64,000 nucleotides of DNA from Phycicoccus sp. Soil802 (lineage in GTDB: Bacteria; Actinomycetota; Actinomycetes; Actinomycetales; Dermatophilaceae). Below, one piece after another: positions 53,431 to 62,771 of this stretch. The notes beneath the pieces are model-generated. The model was not told where the DNA came from. It saw only the letters and a list, made by a program, of their open reading frames with translations, and did no database searches. The DNA lies in the NCBI RefSeq assembly GCF_001429605.1, contig NZ_LMSS01000004.1, positions 248,001-312,000 on the forward strand, given 5' to 3'. A program made the position numbers and the translations under genes. Position 1 is the first letter of the stretch; each line of letters opens with the position of its first letter.

Positions 53431-53529
53431 ATGCCCGCCGACCAGCGCCGGACCGCCAGGCTCGCGGTGGCCCTGCTCGCCGTCGCCGTGCTCGCGCCCG
53501 GCGAGGACGGCCGGGGAGGCGGCCCGTGA
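53431..53529 (+). pseudogene. 32-codon signal-peptide-like stub, possible remnant of a secreted RNase
   Basis: ATG at 53431 encodes a basic start, a hydrophobic core (LAVALLAVAVLA) and a short Gly-rich end, then TGA. It has a promoter element at leaderless spacing, and its stop overlaps the barstar GTG by 4 nt. Barnase-barstar loci normally encode a secreted RNase in this position, so it may be a barnase gene whose body was lost. It could also be a genuine leader peptide for barstar. No catalytic residues remain. Confidence 0.45.
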
Positions 53530-53882
53530 TCCGTGTTCTGGGGCCCGAGGTGTCCATCGCCGACGTCGTGCGTGAGGCCCAGCGCCACGGGGGAGAGGTG
53601 TCGGTCGTGCCGGCCGGGTCGACCAAGGCGGAGAGCATCGACCTGTTCGCCGAGGTGCTGGACTTCCCCGACTGGTTCGGTCGCAACCTCGACGCGCTCG
53701 CCGACTGCCTGCACGACTACGCCGAGGAGCCGCACGAGGACGGCCTGACCCGGCACCTCGTCTGGGACGGCGTGGCGCAGCTGCGACGCGAGCACCCCGA
53801 CGGCTACGAGGACATCACCAGCGTCCTGGAGGAGGTCACTGCCGACCACGACACGTTCGTCGTGACCGTGCTCGACCGCTGA
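53526..53882 (+). CDS. Barstar-family ribonuclease inhibitor
   Basis: A 118-residue barstar-like protein: TKAESIDLFAEVLDFPDWFGRNLDALADCLHD carries the family's DALWDCLT-like helix. Barstars bind and block barnase-type RNases in the cytoplasm. No barnase gene is adjacent; only a signal-peptide-like stub precedes it with a GTGA overlap. It may protect against RNases from elsewhere in the genome or from neighbouring cells. Confidence 0.85.
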   Translation: MIRVLGPEVSIADVVREAQRHGGEVSVVPAGSTKAESIDLFAEVLDFPDWFGRNLDALADCLHDYAEEPHEDGLTRHLVWDGVAQLRREHPDGYEDITSVLEEVTADHDTFVVTVLDR

Positions 53883-53891
53883 CCCTCCCGC

Positions 53892-53897
53892 TAGCGT
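53892..53897 (+). promoter_or_regulatory. -10-like element before the Pr6Pr gene
   Basis: TAGCGT, 6 nt before the GTG at 53904. Confidence 0.4.
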
Positions 53898-53903
53898 GAC
53901 CCC

Positions 53904-54557
53904 GTGAAGCCCACCACCGCCCGAGCGATCCATGGCGTCGTCGCGGTGGTCGCGGCCGTCGCCGTCGTGTGGCAGCTCGCCCTGATCGTCAACGGGGAAG
54001 CCGTCCTGAACGAGTCGTCGCGACCCGACCTCGGTGTGCGGCTCGCTCGCTTCGTGTCCTACTTCACGGTCCTGTCCAACCTGCTCGTGCTCGGCTGCTC
54101 CGTGGTGCTGGCGAGGAACCCGCTGCACGACGGGCTCCGGTGGCGCCTGGTGCGGATGGCCACGATGGTCGGCATCACCGTGACGGGCGTCGTGCACTGG
54201 TTCCTCCTACGGCCGCTGCTCGACCTCTCCGGCAGCAGCTACGCGGTCGACAAGCTCCTGCACGTCGTCGTGCCGGTGCTGGCGCTGGTCGCCTGGGTGG
54301 TGGCTGGTCCGCGCGGGCAGGCGGCTCGGCCCCAGGTGCTGGGTGCCCTGTTGTGGCCACTGCTGTGGAGCGCCCTCACCCTGCTCCGGGGGGCGGTCAC
54401 GGGGTGGTGGCCCTACCCGTTCATCGACGTCGACGAGCTCGGCTGGGCGCGGGTCCTGGCGAACCTCGTCGGCGTCGCGGTCCTCTTCGCGCTCTGTGGG
54501 TTCGCCTTCGTGGCGGCCGACCGGGCGCTGGCGCGGCGGTCACCACGCGCTGCATGA
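53904..54557 (+). CDS. Pr6Pr-type membrane protein
   Basis: A 217-residue protein with six predicted membrane helices. [48 protein letters not shown] and [14 protein letters not shown] match the actinobacterial Pr6Pr/FAR-17a-like family. Relatives include eukaryotic AIG1/ADTRP fatty-acid ester hydrolases; the conserved His in HVVVP and the earlier Thr in FTVLSN would fit, but activity here is unproven. GTG start supported by TAGCGT. Confidence 0.72.
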   Translation: MKPTTARAIHGVVAVVAAVAVVWQLALIVNGEAVLNESSRPDLGVRLARFVSYFTVLSNLLVLGCSVVLARNPLHDGLRWRLVRMATMVGITVTGVVHWFLLRPLLDLSGSSYAVDKLLHVVVPVLALVAWVVAGPRGQAARPQVLGALLWPLLWSALTLLRGAVTGWWPYPFIDVDELGWARVLANLVGVAVLFALCGFAFVAADRALARRSPRAA

Positions 54558-54559
54558 GG

Positions 54560-54565
54560 GACAAT
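54560..54565 (+). promoter_or_regulatory. -10-like element of a leaderless promoter for dxr
   Basis: GACAAT, 6 nt before the GTG at 54572. It starts just after the preceding stop, so dxr is likely its own transcript. Confidence 0.55.
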
Positions 54566-54571
54566 GGGGCA

Positions 54572-55825
54572 GTGACTTCCCCGCGCACCGTTGCCGTCCT
54601 CGGCTCGACCGGCTCCATCGGCACCCAGGCCCTGGACGTCATCGCGCGCAACCCCGACCGCTTCCGGGTGGTCGCCCTCTCGGCCGGCTCCAACCTCGAG
54701 CTCGTCGCCGAGCAGGCCGTCACCTTCGACGTCGACCTGGTCGCGGTCGCGCGTGGCACCCACGAGCAGGTGGCCGAGGCGATCGGTGCGTATGCCGCGC
54801 GGGCCGGCCGCGCGGCATACCGGCCGCAGGTCGTGGTCGGGGACGACGCCGCTGTCGCGGCGGCGGGCTGTGGCGCCGACGTCGTGCTCAACGGCATCAC
54901 CGGAGCGATCGGCCTCCGGCCGACCCTGGCGGCGCTCGCGGAGGGCTCCACGCTCGCGCTGGCCAACAAGGAGTCGCTCATCGTCGGCGGACCGCTGGTC
55001 AAGGCGGCGGCCAGTCCCGACCAGATCGTGCCGGTCGACTCGGAGCACTCCGCCATCGCGCAGTCGCTGCGCGGCGGACGCGCGCAGGAGGTGCGCAGGC
55101 TCGTCGTGACCGCGAGTGGTGGGCCGTTCCGCGGGCGCAGCCGCGAGTCGCTGCGCGACGTCACACCGGCCGATGCGCTGGCGCACCCGAACTTCTCGAT
55201 GGGGCGGGTCATCACGACCAACTCCGCGACGCTGGTCAACAAGGGGCTCGAGGTGATCGAGGCGCACCTGCTCTTCGACATCCCGTTCGACCGGATCGAC
55301 GTCGTCGTGCATCCGCAGCAGATGATCCACTCGATGGTCGAGTTCGTCGACGGCTCGACCATCGCGCAGGCCGGTCCGCCGCGGATGCTGGTGCCGATCG
55401 CCCTCGGCCTGTCGTGGCCGGAGCGGCTCGCGGACGTCGACGTGCCCGTCGACTGGACCCGGGCCCAGTCGTGGGACTTCGAGCCGCTCGACGACGAGGC
55501 CTTCCCGGCGGTGCGGCTGGCCCGCCAGGTGGGGGAGGCCGGCGGCACCTACCCGGCGGTCTACAACGCGGCGAACGAGGTCGCGGTGGACGCCTTCCAC
55601 GAGGGTGCCCTCGGGTTCGTCGAGATCGTCGACACGGTCGCCCGAGTGGTCGAGGAACACGCATCCGGCAGCGCGGCAGGGATCGAATCAGGGACACTGT
55701 CCGTTGAGGACGTGATGCGCGCTGATCGCTGGGCGCGCGACGAGGCACGGAAGGTGCTGGCTTTGCAGACTGGACGGATGGCCGCGACACCGCTGGCGGA
55801 CACCGAGGGGGCGATGCACCGATGA
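54572..55825 (+). CDS. dxr: 1-deoxy-D-xylulose 5-phosphate reductoisomerase
   Basis: A 417-residue DXR, the second step of the MEP isoprenoid pathway. NADPH motif [29 protein letters not shown], metal and substrate site [50 protein letters not shown] 54572 is set by the conserved N-terminus and by GACAAT 6 nt upstream. Overlaps rseP by 4 nt. Two octamer copies lie 24 nt apart at 54790 and 54814. Confidence 0.96.
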   Translation: MTSPRTVAVLGSTGSIGTQALDVIARNPDRFRVVALSAGSNLELVAEQAVTFDVDLVAVARGTHEQVAEAIGAYAARAGRAAYRPQVVVGDDAAVAAAGCGADVVLNGITGAIGLRPTLAALAEGSTLALANKESLIVGGPLVKAAASPDQIVPVDSEHSAIAQSLRGGRAQEVRRLVVTASGGPFRGRSRESLRDVTPADALAHPNFSMGRVITTNSATLVNKGLEVIEAHLLFDIPFDRIDVVVHPQQMIHSMVEFVDGSTIAQAGPPRMLVPIALGLSWPERLADVDVPVDWTRAQSWDFEPLDDEAFPAVRLARQVGEAGGTYPAVYNAANEVAVDAFHEGALGFVEIVDTVARVVEEHASGSAAGIESGTLSVEDVMRADRWARDEARKVLALQTGRMAATPLADTEGAMHR

Positions 55826-57177
55826 CCGTCCTCCTCTACGTGCTCGGGGTGCTCTTCGTGGCACTCGGGGTGGGCCTGTCGATCGGCCTGCACGAGATCG
55901 GCCACCTGGTCCCCGCCAAGAAGTTCGGCGTCAAGGTGACCCAGTACATGGTCGGCTTCGGACCGACCCTCTGGTCCACGCGGCGCGGTGAGACCGAGTA
56001 CGGCATCAAGGCCATCCCGCTCGGCGGCTACATCCGGATGATCGGGATGTTCCCGCCCCGGCCGGGCGACGCGGAGGGCACGATCCGGGTCTCGAGCACC
56101 GGGCGGCTCAGCCAGCTCGCCGACGAGGCGCGTCAGCTGAGCCTCGAGGAGATCGAGCCGGGCGACGAGGACCGGGTGTTCTACAAGCTCTCGGTGCCCA
56201 AGAAGGTCGTCATCATGATGGGTGGGCCCGTCATGAACCTCGTCATCGCGGTCGTCCTGCTCACCGGCCTGGTGACCCTCTACGGGCAGCAGGAGGTCAA
56301 GGACGGAGCCGTCGTCGCGTCAGTGAGCGAGTGCGTCGTCCCGGCCAGCCAGGCTGCCGCCAAGACCACCTGCGCCCCCAGCGACCCCAAGACCCCGGCC
56401 TTCCTCGCCGGCATCCAGCCCGGCGACAAGATCGTCTCGGTCGCCGGCCAGCCGATCAAGCGCACCGTCGACGTGGGCAAGCTGATCCGGCCTCGCGTCG
56501 GGGAGCAGATCCCGATCGTCGTGGTGCGCGACGGCGCTGAGCAGACCCTCCAGGTCACGCCGATCCGCAATACCGTCCAGCAGGTCGGCCCCGACGGCAC
56601 GCCCCTGGTCAACGCCGATGGCGAGCCCGTCGTGATGGACGCTGGTTTCGTCGGTGTCTCGTCGGCACCGGTCACGGCCCTGGAACGTCAGTCCGTCGCC
56701 GTCGTGCCGGGCATCCTGGGTGAGCAGGTGCAGCACATCGCGGGAGTCCTGCTGCACATCCCGCAGCGGATGACCGATGTCGCCCAGGCAGCCTTCGGCT
56801 CGGAGGCACGCGATCCCAACGGGCCGGTCTCGGTCGTCGGCGTCGGACGGATGGCTGGCGAGATCTCGTCGGGGTCGATCGACGGTTTGGACACGGCCGC
56901 GAAGTTCGCGACCCTGGTCAGCCTGTTGGCCGGACTGAACGTTGCGCTGTTCGTCTTCAACCTGATCCCGTTGTTGCCGCTCGACGGCGGTCACGTCGCC
57001 GGCGCGCTGTGGGAAGGGCTCAAGCGCAACGCCGCCCGCCTGCTCAAGCGCCCCGACCCCGGTCACGTCGACGTCGCCAAGGCCCTGCCAGTGGCGTATG
57101 CCGTGTCCTCGGTGCTCATCGTCATGTCCCTGCTGCTGATGTACGCAGACGTCGTCAAGCCCGTCAAGCTCGGCTGA
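55822..57177 (+). CDS. rseP: Site-2 protease RseP/RIP family
   Basis: A 451-residue intramembrane zinc protease. HEIGH at residues 24-28 in helix 1, a central PDZ domain ([22 protein letters not shown]), and the second catalytic block [18 protein letters not shown] near the C-terminus. It cleaves membrane anti-sigma factors and signal-peptide remnants. In actinobacteria it regularly sits between dxr and ispG, as here. An extra Cys-containing loop ([16 protein letters not shown]) precedes the PDZ core. Confidence 0.95.
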   Translation: MTVLLYVLGVLFVALGVGLSIGLHEIGHLVPAKKFGVKVTQYMVGFGPTLWSTRRGETEYGIKAIPLGGYIRMIGMFPPRPGDAEGTIRVSSTGRLSQLADEARQLSLEEIEPGDEDRVFYKLSVPKKVVIMMGGPVMNLVIAVVLLTGLVTLYGQQEVKDGAVVASVSECVVPASQAAAKTTCAPSDPKTPAFLAGIQPGDKIVSVAGQPIKRTVDVGKLIRPRVGEQIPIVVVRDGAEQTLQVTPIRNTVQQVGPDGTPLVNADGEPVVMDAGFVGVSSAPVTALERQSVAVVPGILGEQVQHIAGVLLHIPQRMTDVAQAAFGSEARDPNGPVSVVGVGRMAGEISSGSIDGLDTAAKFATLVSLLAGLNVALFVFNLIPLLPLDGGHVAGALWEGLKRNAARLLKRPDPGHVDVAKALPVAYAVSSVLIVMSLLLMYADVVKPVKLG

Positions 57178-57217
57178 CCCGGCTCCGGCCGGCGTCCGCG
57201 CCACCATCCCACTGGGA

Positions 57218-57223
57218 GATACT
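57218..57223 (+). promoter_or_regulatory. -10-like element before ispG
   Basis: GATACT, 6 nt before the ATG at 57230. Confidence 0.5.
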
Positions 57224-57229
57224 GCAACC

Positions 57230-58390
57230 ATGACTGTTGGACTCGGTATGCCGGCCCTGCCCCCGCCCGTCCTCGCGCCCCGCCGCAAGACGCGCAAGAT
57301 CAAGGTCGGCAAGGTCGAGGTCGGCGGTGACGCCCCCATCTCCGTGCAGTCGATGTGCACGACCCCGACCACGGACATCAATGCGACGCTCCAGCAGATC
57401 GCCGAGCTGACCGCCTCGGGCTGCGACATCGTGCGCGTCGCGTGCCCGAGCCAGGACGACGCCGACGCGCTGCCCGCGATCGCGCGCAAGTCGCAGATCC
57501 CCGTGATCGCCGACATCCACTTCCAGCCGAAGTACGTCTTCGCCGCGATCGACGCCGGCTGCGCCGCGGTGCGGGTCAACCCCGGCAACATCCGCAAGTT
57601 CGACGACCAGGTCAAGCAGATCGCCGCTGCGGCCAAGGACGCCGGCGTCTCGATCCGGATCGGCGTGAACGCCGGCTCGCTCGACCCCCGACTGCTCGAG
57701 AAGTACGGCAAGGCCACCGCCGAGGCGCTCGTCGAGTCCGCGGTCTGGGAGGCCTCCCTCTTCGAGGAGCACGACTTCCACGACTTCAAGATCTCGGTCA
57801 AGCACAACGACCCGGTCGTCATGGTCAAGGCCTACGAGATGCTGTCCGAGCGCGGCGACTGGCCCCTGCACCTCGGCGTCACCGAGGCCGGACCGGCCTT
57901 CCAGGGCACGATCAAGTCGGCGACGGCCTTCGGCGCGCTGCTGTCCAAGGGCATCGGTGACACGATCCGGGTGTCCCTGTCGGCTCCGCCGGTCGAAGAG
58001 GTCAAGGTCGGCAACCAGATCCTCCAGTCGTTGAACCTCAAGCCGCGCAAGCTCGAGATCGTCTCGTGCCCCTCGTGCGGCCGCGCCCAGGTCGACGTCT
58101 ACAAGCTCGCCGACGAGGTCACCGCCGGGCTCGAGGGCATGACCGTGCCGCTCCGGGTGGCCGTGATGGGCTGCGTCGTCAACGGACCGGGGGAGGCCCG
58201 CGAGGCCGACCTCGGCGTGGCCTCCGGCAACGGCAAGGGCCAGATCTTCGTCAAGGGTGAGGTCGTCAAGACCGTCCCCGAGAGCCAGATCGTCGAGACC
58301 CTCATCGAAGAGGCGATGCGCATCGCCGAGGAGATGGGCGAGCCGATCGACGAGGCGAGTGCCGGGGCACCGTCGGTCACCGTCGGCTGA
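57230..58390 (+). CDS. ispG: 4-hydroxy-3-methylbut-2-enyl diphosphate synthase (flavodoxin)
   Basis: A 386-residue IspG/GcpE, the [4Fe-4S] enzyme making HMBPP from MEcPP. TIM-barrel start [20 protein letters not shown]; cluster ligands Cys in [11 protein letters not shown] and [10 protein letters not shown]. Same pathway as dxr. ATG with GATACT 6 nt upstream. An octamer copy lies in its sixth to eighth codons. A large inverted repeat follows the stop. Confidence 0.96.
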   Translation: MTVGLGMPALPPPVLAPRRKTRKIKVGKVEVGGDAPISVQSMCTTPTTDINATLQQIAELTASGCDIVRVACPSQDDADALPAIARKSQIPVIADIHFQPKYVFAAIDAGCAAVRVNPGNIRKFDDQVKQIAAAAKDAGVSIRIGVNAGSLDPRLLEKYGKATAEALVESAVWEASLFEEHDFHDFKISVKHNDPVVMVKAYEMLSERGDWPLHLGVTEAGPAFQGTIKSATAFGALLSKGIGDTIRVSLSAPPVEEVKVGNQILQSLNLKPRKLEIVSCPSCGRAQVDVYKLADEVTAGLEGMTVPLRVAVMGCVVNGPGEAREADLGVASGNGKGQIFVKGEVVKTVPESQIVETLIEEAMRIAEEMGEPIDEASAGAPSVTVG

Positions 58391-58400
58391 CACCCACGCC

Positions 58401-58473
58401 CCGCAAGACGGCAGTCGCGTCCGCTTGCGCCTAGCTCCAGGCGGGCGCAAGCGGACGCAACTGCCGTTTGCGG
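58401..58473. repeat. Long imperfect hairpin after ispG (30-bp arms)
   Basis: Left arm 58401-58431 and right arm 58444-58473 pair over 30 bp with one bulged G (58407) and one C-A mismatch (58416), loop of 12 nt. It may be the ispG terminator or a palindromic repetitive element; no T-tract. Confidence 0.65.
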
Positions 58474-58539
58474 TGATGGCTCGGGCCACGCGGCGAGCGG
58501 ATCTGGGGACAATGGTGCGCAGATGGCGGTCGCACGACC

Positions 58540-58545
58540 TAGGCT
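58540..58545 (+). promoter_or_regulatory. -10-like element before the GNAT gene
   Basis: TAGGCT, 6 nt before the GTG at 58552. Confidence 0.5.
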
Positions 58546-58551
58546 GACGGG

Positions 58552-59397
58552 GTGCTGCGCACCCGTAATCCGGTCCACGCGCTGTCGCCCTCGGACCGCG
58601 ACGCCGCGTTGGAGGTGTGCGCGCAAAACCTCCCCGCGAACGTCTTCGTCGCCGCGCGGCTCCTGGAGGGCGTCCTCAGCACCCAGCCCGGCACGGTCCT
58701 CGGTCACAAGGTCGGCGGCACCCTCCAGTCCCTCTGCTGGTCGAGCGCCAACCTCGTCCCGGTCGAGGCCGACGACGAGACGATCAGCTTCTTCGCCGAC
58801 CGGGTGCGTCGGTGGCGTCGCCACTGCGCCTCGGTGCTCGGGCCCTCCGACCAGGTGCTCGAGCTGTGGCGCCACCTCGAGCCGGCCTGGGGCCCCGCCC
58901 GGGCCGTGCGCGCGCGGCAGCCCCTCATGAGCACCATGGACCGGCCGTCAGCGCTCGGCCTCGAGCTCGACCCCAGGGTCCGCCCGGCCACCGAGTCCGA
59001 GGTCGATCTCGTCATGCCGGCGGCCGCGCACATGTTCGAGGGTGAGATCGGCTACCCGCCCTACACCGGCTCCGGCGCGGCCTACCGTTCCGCACTCCTG
59101 TCGCTCATCGACCGCGGCCACACGTTCGTCGCGATCGAGGACGGCGCCGTGATCTTCAAGGCCGACGTGGGGTCGGTCGCCCTGGGCTGCGCCCAGCTGC
59201 AGGGAGTCTGGCTCGCGCCGCACCTGCGCGGCCACGGGCTCGCAGTGCCGCTCATGGCGTCAGTGGTGGAGCAGGTCATGGAGACCCGTGCGCGCTGGGT
59301 CACGTTGTACGTCAACGACTTCAACGAGAGCGCCCGGGCGACGTACGCCAGGGTCGGGTTCGAGGACGTCGGTACGTTCTCGACCGTGCTGCTCTGA
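58552..59397 (+). CDS. DUF4081 + GNAT acetyltransferase
   Basis: 281 residues. The N-terminal half resembles DUF4081 (a degenerate GNAT module; DRDAALEVCAQNLPANVFVAARL). The C-terminal half is a GNAT with AQLQGVWLAPHLRGHGLAVPLM as acetyl-CoA loop and LYVNDFNESARATYARVGFEDVG. This double-GNAT protein commonly follows ispG in actinobacteria. Substrate unknown. Confidence 0.85.
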   Translation: MLRTRNPVHALSPSDRDAALEVCAQNLPANVFVAARLLEGVLSTQPGTVLGHKVGGTLQSLCWSSANLVPVEADDETISFFADRVRRWRRHCASVLGPSDQVLELWRHLEPAWGPARAVRARQPLMSTMDRPSALGLELDPRVRPATESEVDLVMPAAAHMFEGEIGYPPYTGSGAAYRSALLSLIDRGHTFVAIEDGAVIFKADVGSVALGCAQLQGVWLAPHLRGHGLAVPLMASVVEQVMETRARWVTLYVNDFNESARATYARVGFEDVGTFSTVLL

Positions 59398-59421
59398 CTG
59401 CCCCGTGAGGAGAGCCCGCTG

Positions 59422-59661
59422 ATGGACCCGGCGCTGGAGTCCGAGCCCCGGCCGGACACCCCTGCGGCAGGCAACGCCCTCGTGTGGATGACGTTGTCCC
59501 TGTTCGCGTTCGGCGTGTTCCTCGTCGCCGTCCCCGGGCGTGACCCGGCCGGCCGCACGTGGCTGTGGGTCGGGGTGGTGCTGCTCGTGGTGGGCGGGGT
59601 CGCGTCCGCGTTCGCGGTCCGGGCCAGGTGGGCCTACCTCCGGGAGCACCGCGCCGACTGA
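59422..59661 (+). CDS. Small membrane protein, 79 residues
   Basis: Two hydrophobic helices (WMTLSLFAFGVFLVAV and WLWVGVVLLVVGGVASAF) flanked by polar ends, a hairpin with both termini probably inside. GAGGAG lies about 12 nt before the ATG. No family recognised. Located 25 nt after the GNAT gene. Confidence 0.6.
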   Translation: MDPALESEPRPDTPAAGNALVWMTLSLFAFGVFLVAVPGRDPAGRTWLWVGVVLLVVGGVASAFAVRARWAYLREHRAD

Positions 59662-59698
59662 CGGAGCCCTGGGCCGACCCACGCTCCGCACCGACTGA

Positions 59699-59704
59699 CA
59701 GGAT
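59699..59704 (+). promoter_or_regulatory. -10-like element before the DoxX-like gene
   Basis: CAGGAT, 6 nt before the ATG at 59711. Confidence 0.4.
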
Positions 59705-59710
59705 GGCGAC

Positions 59711-60112
59711 ATGCCCCGCACCGTCGCGCCCCTGACCAAGGACATCATCGGCCTCGCCGGGCTGTTCCTCACCTCCGGGACGACCCACCTGGTCAAGCCC
59801 GAGGTCTTCGAGCCCCTCGTACCGAGCTCGCTGCCGCGACGTCGTGAGCTGATCTACGCGTCCGGAGTCGCCGAGCTCGTCTGCGCGGCGGGGCTCCTGC
59901 ACCCCCGCACCCGTCGGTATGCCGGGTGGGCCAGTGCCGCCCTCCTCGTCGCCATCCTGCCGGGCAACGTCCAGATGAGCGCGAACTACGGCAAGCGGGC
60001 GCAGCGCAAGGGCACGCCGTCGGCGCAGGCCGCCTTCGCCGGCACCGTGGCGCGGCTCCCGCTCCAGGTGCCCCTGATCCGCGCCGCGCTCAGGGCCGCC
60101 GGACGCAGCTAG
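59711..60112 (+). CDS. DoxX-family membrane protein
   Basis: A 133-residue four-helix membrane protein: LAGLFLTSGTTHLVKPEVFEPLVP, LIYASGVAELVCAAGLL, ALLVAILPGNVQMS, and a final LPLQVPLIRAAL. This matches the short DoxX-like (MauE/DoxX) group, sometimes linked to thiol-redox homeostasis. Convergent to a PPOX gene; an 8-bp stem (60121-60128 with 60156-60163) lies between them. Confidence 0.75.
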   Translation: MPRTVAPLTKDIIGLAGLFLTSGTTHLVKPEVFEPLVPSSLPRRRELIYASGVAELVCAAGLLHPRTRRYAGWASAALLVAILPGNVQMSANYGKRAQRKGTPSAQAAFAGTVARLPLQVPLIRAALRAAGRS

Positions 60113-60120
60113 CCGCACCC

Positions 60121-60163
60121 AGCCGGCCACACGCACCAACGGGTGCCGCCGGCAGGGCCGGCT
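60121..60163. terminator. Weak stem-loop between convergent genes
   Basis: AGCCGGCC (60121-60128) and GGCCGGCT (60156-60163), with a 27-nt GC-rich loop. A possible shared terminator. Confidence 0.3.
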
Positions 60164-60186
60164 GGCGCGACGCTGCTGGCAGGGGC

Positions 60187-60807
60187 TCAGTACAACCCGG
60201 TCGAGTACTGCTCGCCGTAGTAGCGCTCGAGCTCCTCGATGGAGTCCTCGGGCCGCTCGAGGGCCTTGGCGATCTCGGGGCGGGACCCCACCGCCATCGG
60301 GTCCCAGGTCTCCGGGTGCCACAGCTTGCTGCGCATGAACGCCTTGGCGCAGTGCCCGAACACCTCGTCGATCTCGACCACCAGCGCCAGCACCGGCCGG
60401 TGTCCCTTGACGACCATCTCGTCGAACCACGGTGCGTCCGACACCAGGTGGGCGCGGCCGTTGACCCGCAGGGTGTCGCCGCGCCCGGGGATGACGAACA
60501 GCAGCCCGACGTGCGGGTTCGCGAGGATGTTCCGGTAGCCATCGGCCCGCTTGTTGCCGAGCCGCTCGGGGATCGCGATGGTGGTGTCGTCCAGCACCCG
60601 CACGAAGCCGGCCGGGTCACCCTTCGGGGAGACGTCGCACCGGCCCTGTGCATCCGAGGTCGCGACCAGGCAGAACGGCGACGCGGCCAGCCAGTCCCGG
60701 TCGAGCTCGTGCAGCGCGGGACGGGCCTTGTCGCGGACGCGGGGGAGCGGCTCCCCGAGCAGTTCCACCAGCTGGTCGACGGTCTCGATCCGGGTCGGCT
60801 GCACCAT
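60187..60807 (-). CDS. MSMEG_1061-family FMN-dependent PPOX-type flavoprotein
   Basis: A 206-residue split-barrel flavoprotein: [49 protein letters not shown] and [17 protein letters not shown] are typical of this actinobacterial group. Probably an FMN-dependent reductase; substrate unknown. ATG 60807 is chosen over a frame running to 60972 because the conserved domain begins there and CAGAGT lies 7 nt upstream. Confidence 0.82.
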   Translation of the reverse strand: MVQPTRIETVDQLVELLGEPLPRVRDKARPALHELDRDWLAASPFCLVATSDAQGRCDVSPKGDPAGFVRVLDDTTIAIPERLGNKRADGYRNILANPHVGLLFVIPGRGDTLRVNGRAHLVSDAPWFDEMVVKGHRPVLALVVEIDEVFGHCAKAFMRSKLWHPETWDPMAVGSRPEIAKALERPEDSIEELERYYGEQYSTGLY

Positions 60808-60814
60808 GTCGCCC

Positions 60815-60820
60815 ACTCTG
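60815..60820 (-). promoter_or_regulatory. -10-like element before the PPOX-type flavoprotein gene
   Basis: CAGAGT on the minus strand within TGGCAGAGTGG, 7 nt before the ATG at 60807; close to the TGGCAGAATGG of rpsP and rplS. Confidence 0.45.
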
Positions 60821-60986
60821 CCACGCCCCACGCGGAGTCTTTGCAGGATCTGCCACGCCCGGACGGGGTGGATCCCCCAAAGACTCGCCCGGTGGCGGCC
60901 ACGGAGGCGGGGCGGGAAACCGTGGTGAGCACGCGGCATACCGACGGATATCCTCTGGGGGTTGTCCGCCAACCGAGGAGTGCCAC

Positions 60987-62771
60987 GTGGCCCTGCGCAT
61001 GTCGACCCTGTTCCTGCGAACCCTTCGCGAGGACCCGGCCGATGCCGAGGTGCCGAGCCACCGGTTGCTCGTCCGCGCCGGCTACATCCGGCGGGTCAGC
61101 CCGGGCATCTACACCTGGCTGCCGCTGGGTCTGCGGGTGCTGCGCAAGGTCGAGACGATCGTGCGCGAGGAGATGGACGAGATCGGCGCCCAGGAGCTGC
61201 TCTTCCCGGCCCTGCTGCCCAAGGAGCCCTTCGAGGCGAGCGGTCGCTGGACCGAGTACGGCAACAACATCTTCCGCCTCAAGGACCGCAAGGGCGCCGA
61301 CTACCTGCTCGGGCCGACGCACGAGGAGATGTTCACCCTCGCGGTCAAGGACATGTTCTCGTCCTACAAGGACCTGCCCCTCGCGATCTACCAGATCCAG
61401 ACGAAGTACCGCGACGAGGCGCGTCCGCGGGCCGGCGTGCTGCGCGGTCGTGAGTTCGTCATGAAGGACTCCTACTCCTTCGACCTCGACGAGGCCGGCC
61501 TGGACAAGGCCTACCAGCTGCACCGCGACGCCTACATCCGGATCTTCGACCGGCTCGGCTTCCACTACGTCATCGTCCAGGCGATGGCCGGCGCGATGGG
61601 CGGCAGCAAGTCCGAGGAGTTCCTCGCCACCGCGGAGAACGGCGAGGACACCTACGTGCACTGCCCCAACTGCGGCTACGCGGCGAACGTCGAGGCCGTG
61701 CGCGTCCCCGTCCCCGACGCCCTTCCGTATGCCGATGTGCCGGCTGCCCACGCGGAGTCCACTCCGGACACCCCCACCATCGACACCCTGGTGGCCCACC
61801 TCAACGCGCACTTCCCGCGCGAGGACCGGCCCTGGGCGGCCGGCGACACGCTCAAGAACGTGCTCGTCGTCCTGGTCCACCCCGACGGCACGCGCGAGCC
61901 GCTGGCGGTCGGCGTGCCCGGCGACCGCGAGATCGACGAGAAGCGCCTCGGCGCCCAGGTCGAGCCCGCCGCAGTGGAGGCCTTCGAGGAGAAGGACTTC
62001 GCGGCCAACCCCGCGCTGGTCAAGGGCTACATCGGACCGGAGGCGCTCGGCTCGGAGTCCGCGTCGAAGGTCCGCTACCTCCTCGACCCCCGGGTCGTCG
62101 AGGGCACCCGCTGGGTGACCGGCGCGAACGAGGCCGGCAAGCACGTGATCGACCTGGTCGCGGGTCGAGACTTCACTGCTGACGGCACCATCGAAGCGGC
62201 CGACGTGCGCCCCGGCGACGCCTGCCCGAGCTGCGGGCACGGGCTCGAGTCGGCCCGCGGGATCGAGATGGGACACATCTTCCAGCTCGGCACCAAGTAC
62301 GCGGAGGCGCTCGACCTCAAGGTGCTCGACCAGAACGGCAAGCTCCAGACCGTGATCATGGGCTCCTACGGTGTCGGGGTCTCCCGGGCCGTCGCCTGTG
62401 TCGCCGAGGGCAACCACGACGAGCTCGGCCTGCGCTGGCCGCGTGAGATCAGCCCGGTCGACGTGCACGTGGTCGCCACCGGCAAGGACGTCACCCGCGA
62501 CCCCGAGGTGTTCACCAAGTCCGAGGAGATCACCCGTGCCCTCGAGGCAGCCGGGTTGTCCGTCCTCTACGACGACCGCCAGAAGGTCAGCCCCGGTGTG
62601 AAGTTCAAGGACTCCGAGCTGATCGGCGTGCCGACCATCGTCGTGGTGGGCAAGTCGCTCGAGCACGGGATCGTCGAGATCAAGGACCGCGCCACCGGCG
62701 AGCGCCGCGAGGTCTCGGCTGACGACGTCGTCACCGAGGTCATCCGCGAGGTCCGCGGCAGCGCGTCCTGA
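60987..62771 (+). CDS. proS: Prolyl-tRNA synthetase (bacterial type, with editing insertion)
   Basis: A 594-residue ProRS. Class II motifs are in [43 protein letters not shown] and [14 protein letters not shown]. After [10 protein letters not shown] and a CPNCGY zinc-like pair comes the INS editing domain (about residues 250-390) that clears Ala-tRNA, followed by the anticodon-binding domain. GTG 60987 has GAGGAG 6 nt upstream; ATG 60999 is an alternative. Overlaps the HAD gene by 1 nt. Confidence 0.96.
   Translation: MALRMSTLFLRTLREDPADAEVPSHRLLVRAGYIRRVSPGIYTWLPLGLRVLRKVETIVREEMDEIGAQELLFPALLPKEPFEASGRWTEYGNNIFRLKDRKGADYLLGPTHEEMFTLAVKDMFSSYKDLPLAIYQIQTKYRDEARPRAGVLRGREFVMKDSYSFDLDEAGLDKAYQLHRDAYIRIFDRLGFHYVIVQAMAGAMGGSKSEEFLATAENGEDTYVHCPNCGYAANVEAVRVPVPDALPYADVPAAHAESTPDTPTIDTLVAHLNAHFPREDRPWAAGDTLKNVLVVLVHPDGTREPLAVGVPGDREIDEKRLGAQVEPAAVEAFEEKDFAANPALVKGYIGPEALGSESASKVRYLLDPRVVEGTRWVTGANEAGKHVIDLVAGRDFTADGTIEAADVRPGDACPSCGHGLESARGIEMGHIFQLGTKYAEALDLKVLDQNGKLQTVIMGSYGVGVSRAVACVAEGNHDELGLRWPREISPVDVHVVATGKDVTRDPEVFTKSEEITRALEAAGLSVLYDDRQKVSPGVKFKDSELIGVPTIVVVGKSLEHGIVEIKDRATGERREVSADDVVTEVIREVRGSAS

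Noticed and set aside
60808-60986. Possible T-box leader upstream of proS (GGGGTGGATCCCCC)
   Set aside because: It resembles the T-box bulge sequence only weakly, no stem I specifier or AGGGTGGNACCGCG core is present, and proS T-boxes are not typical of actinobacteria.
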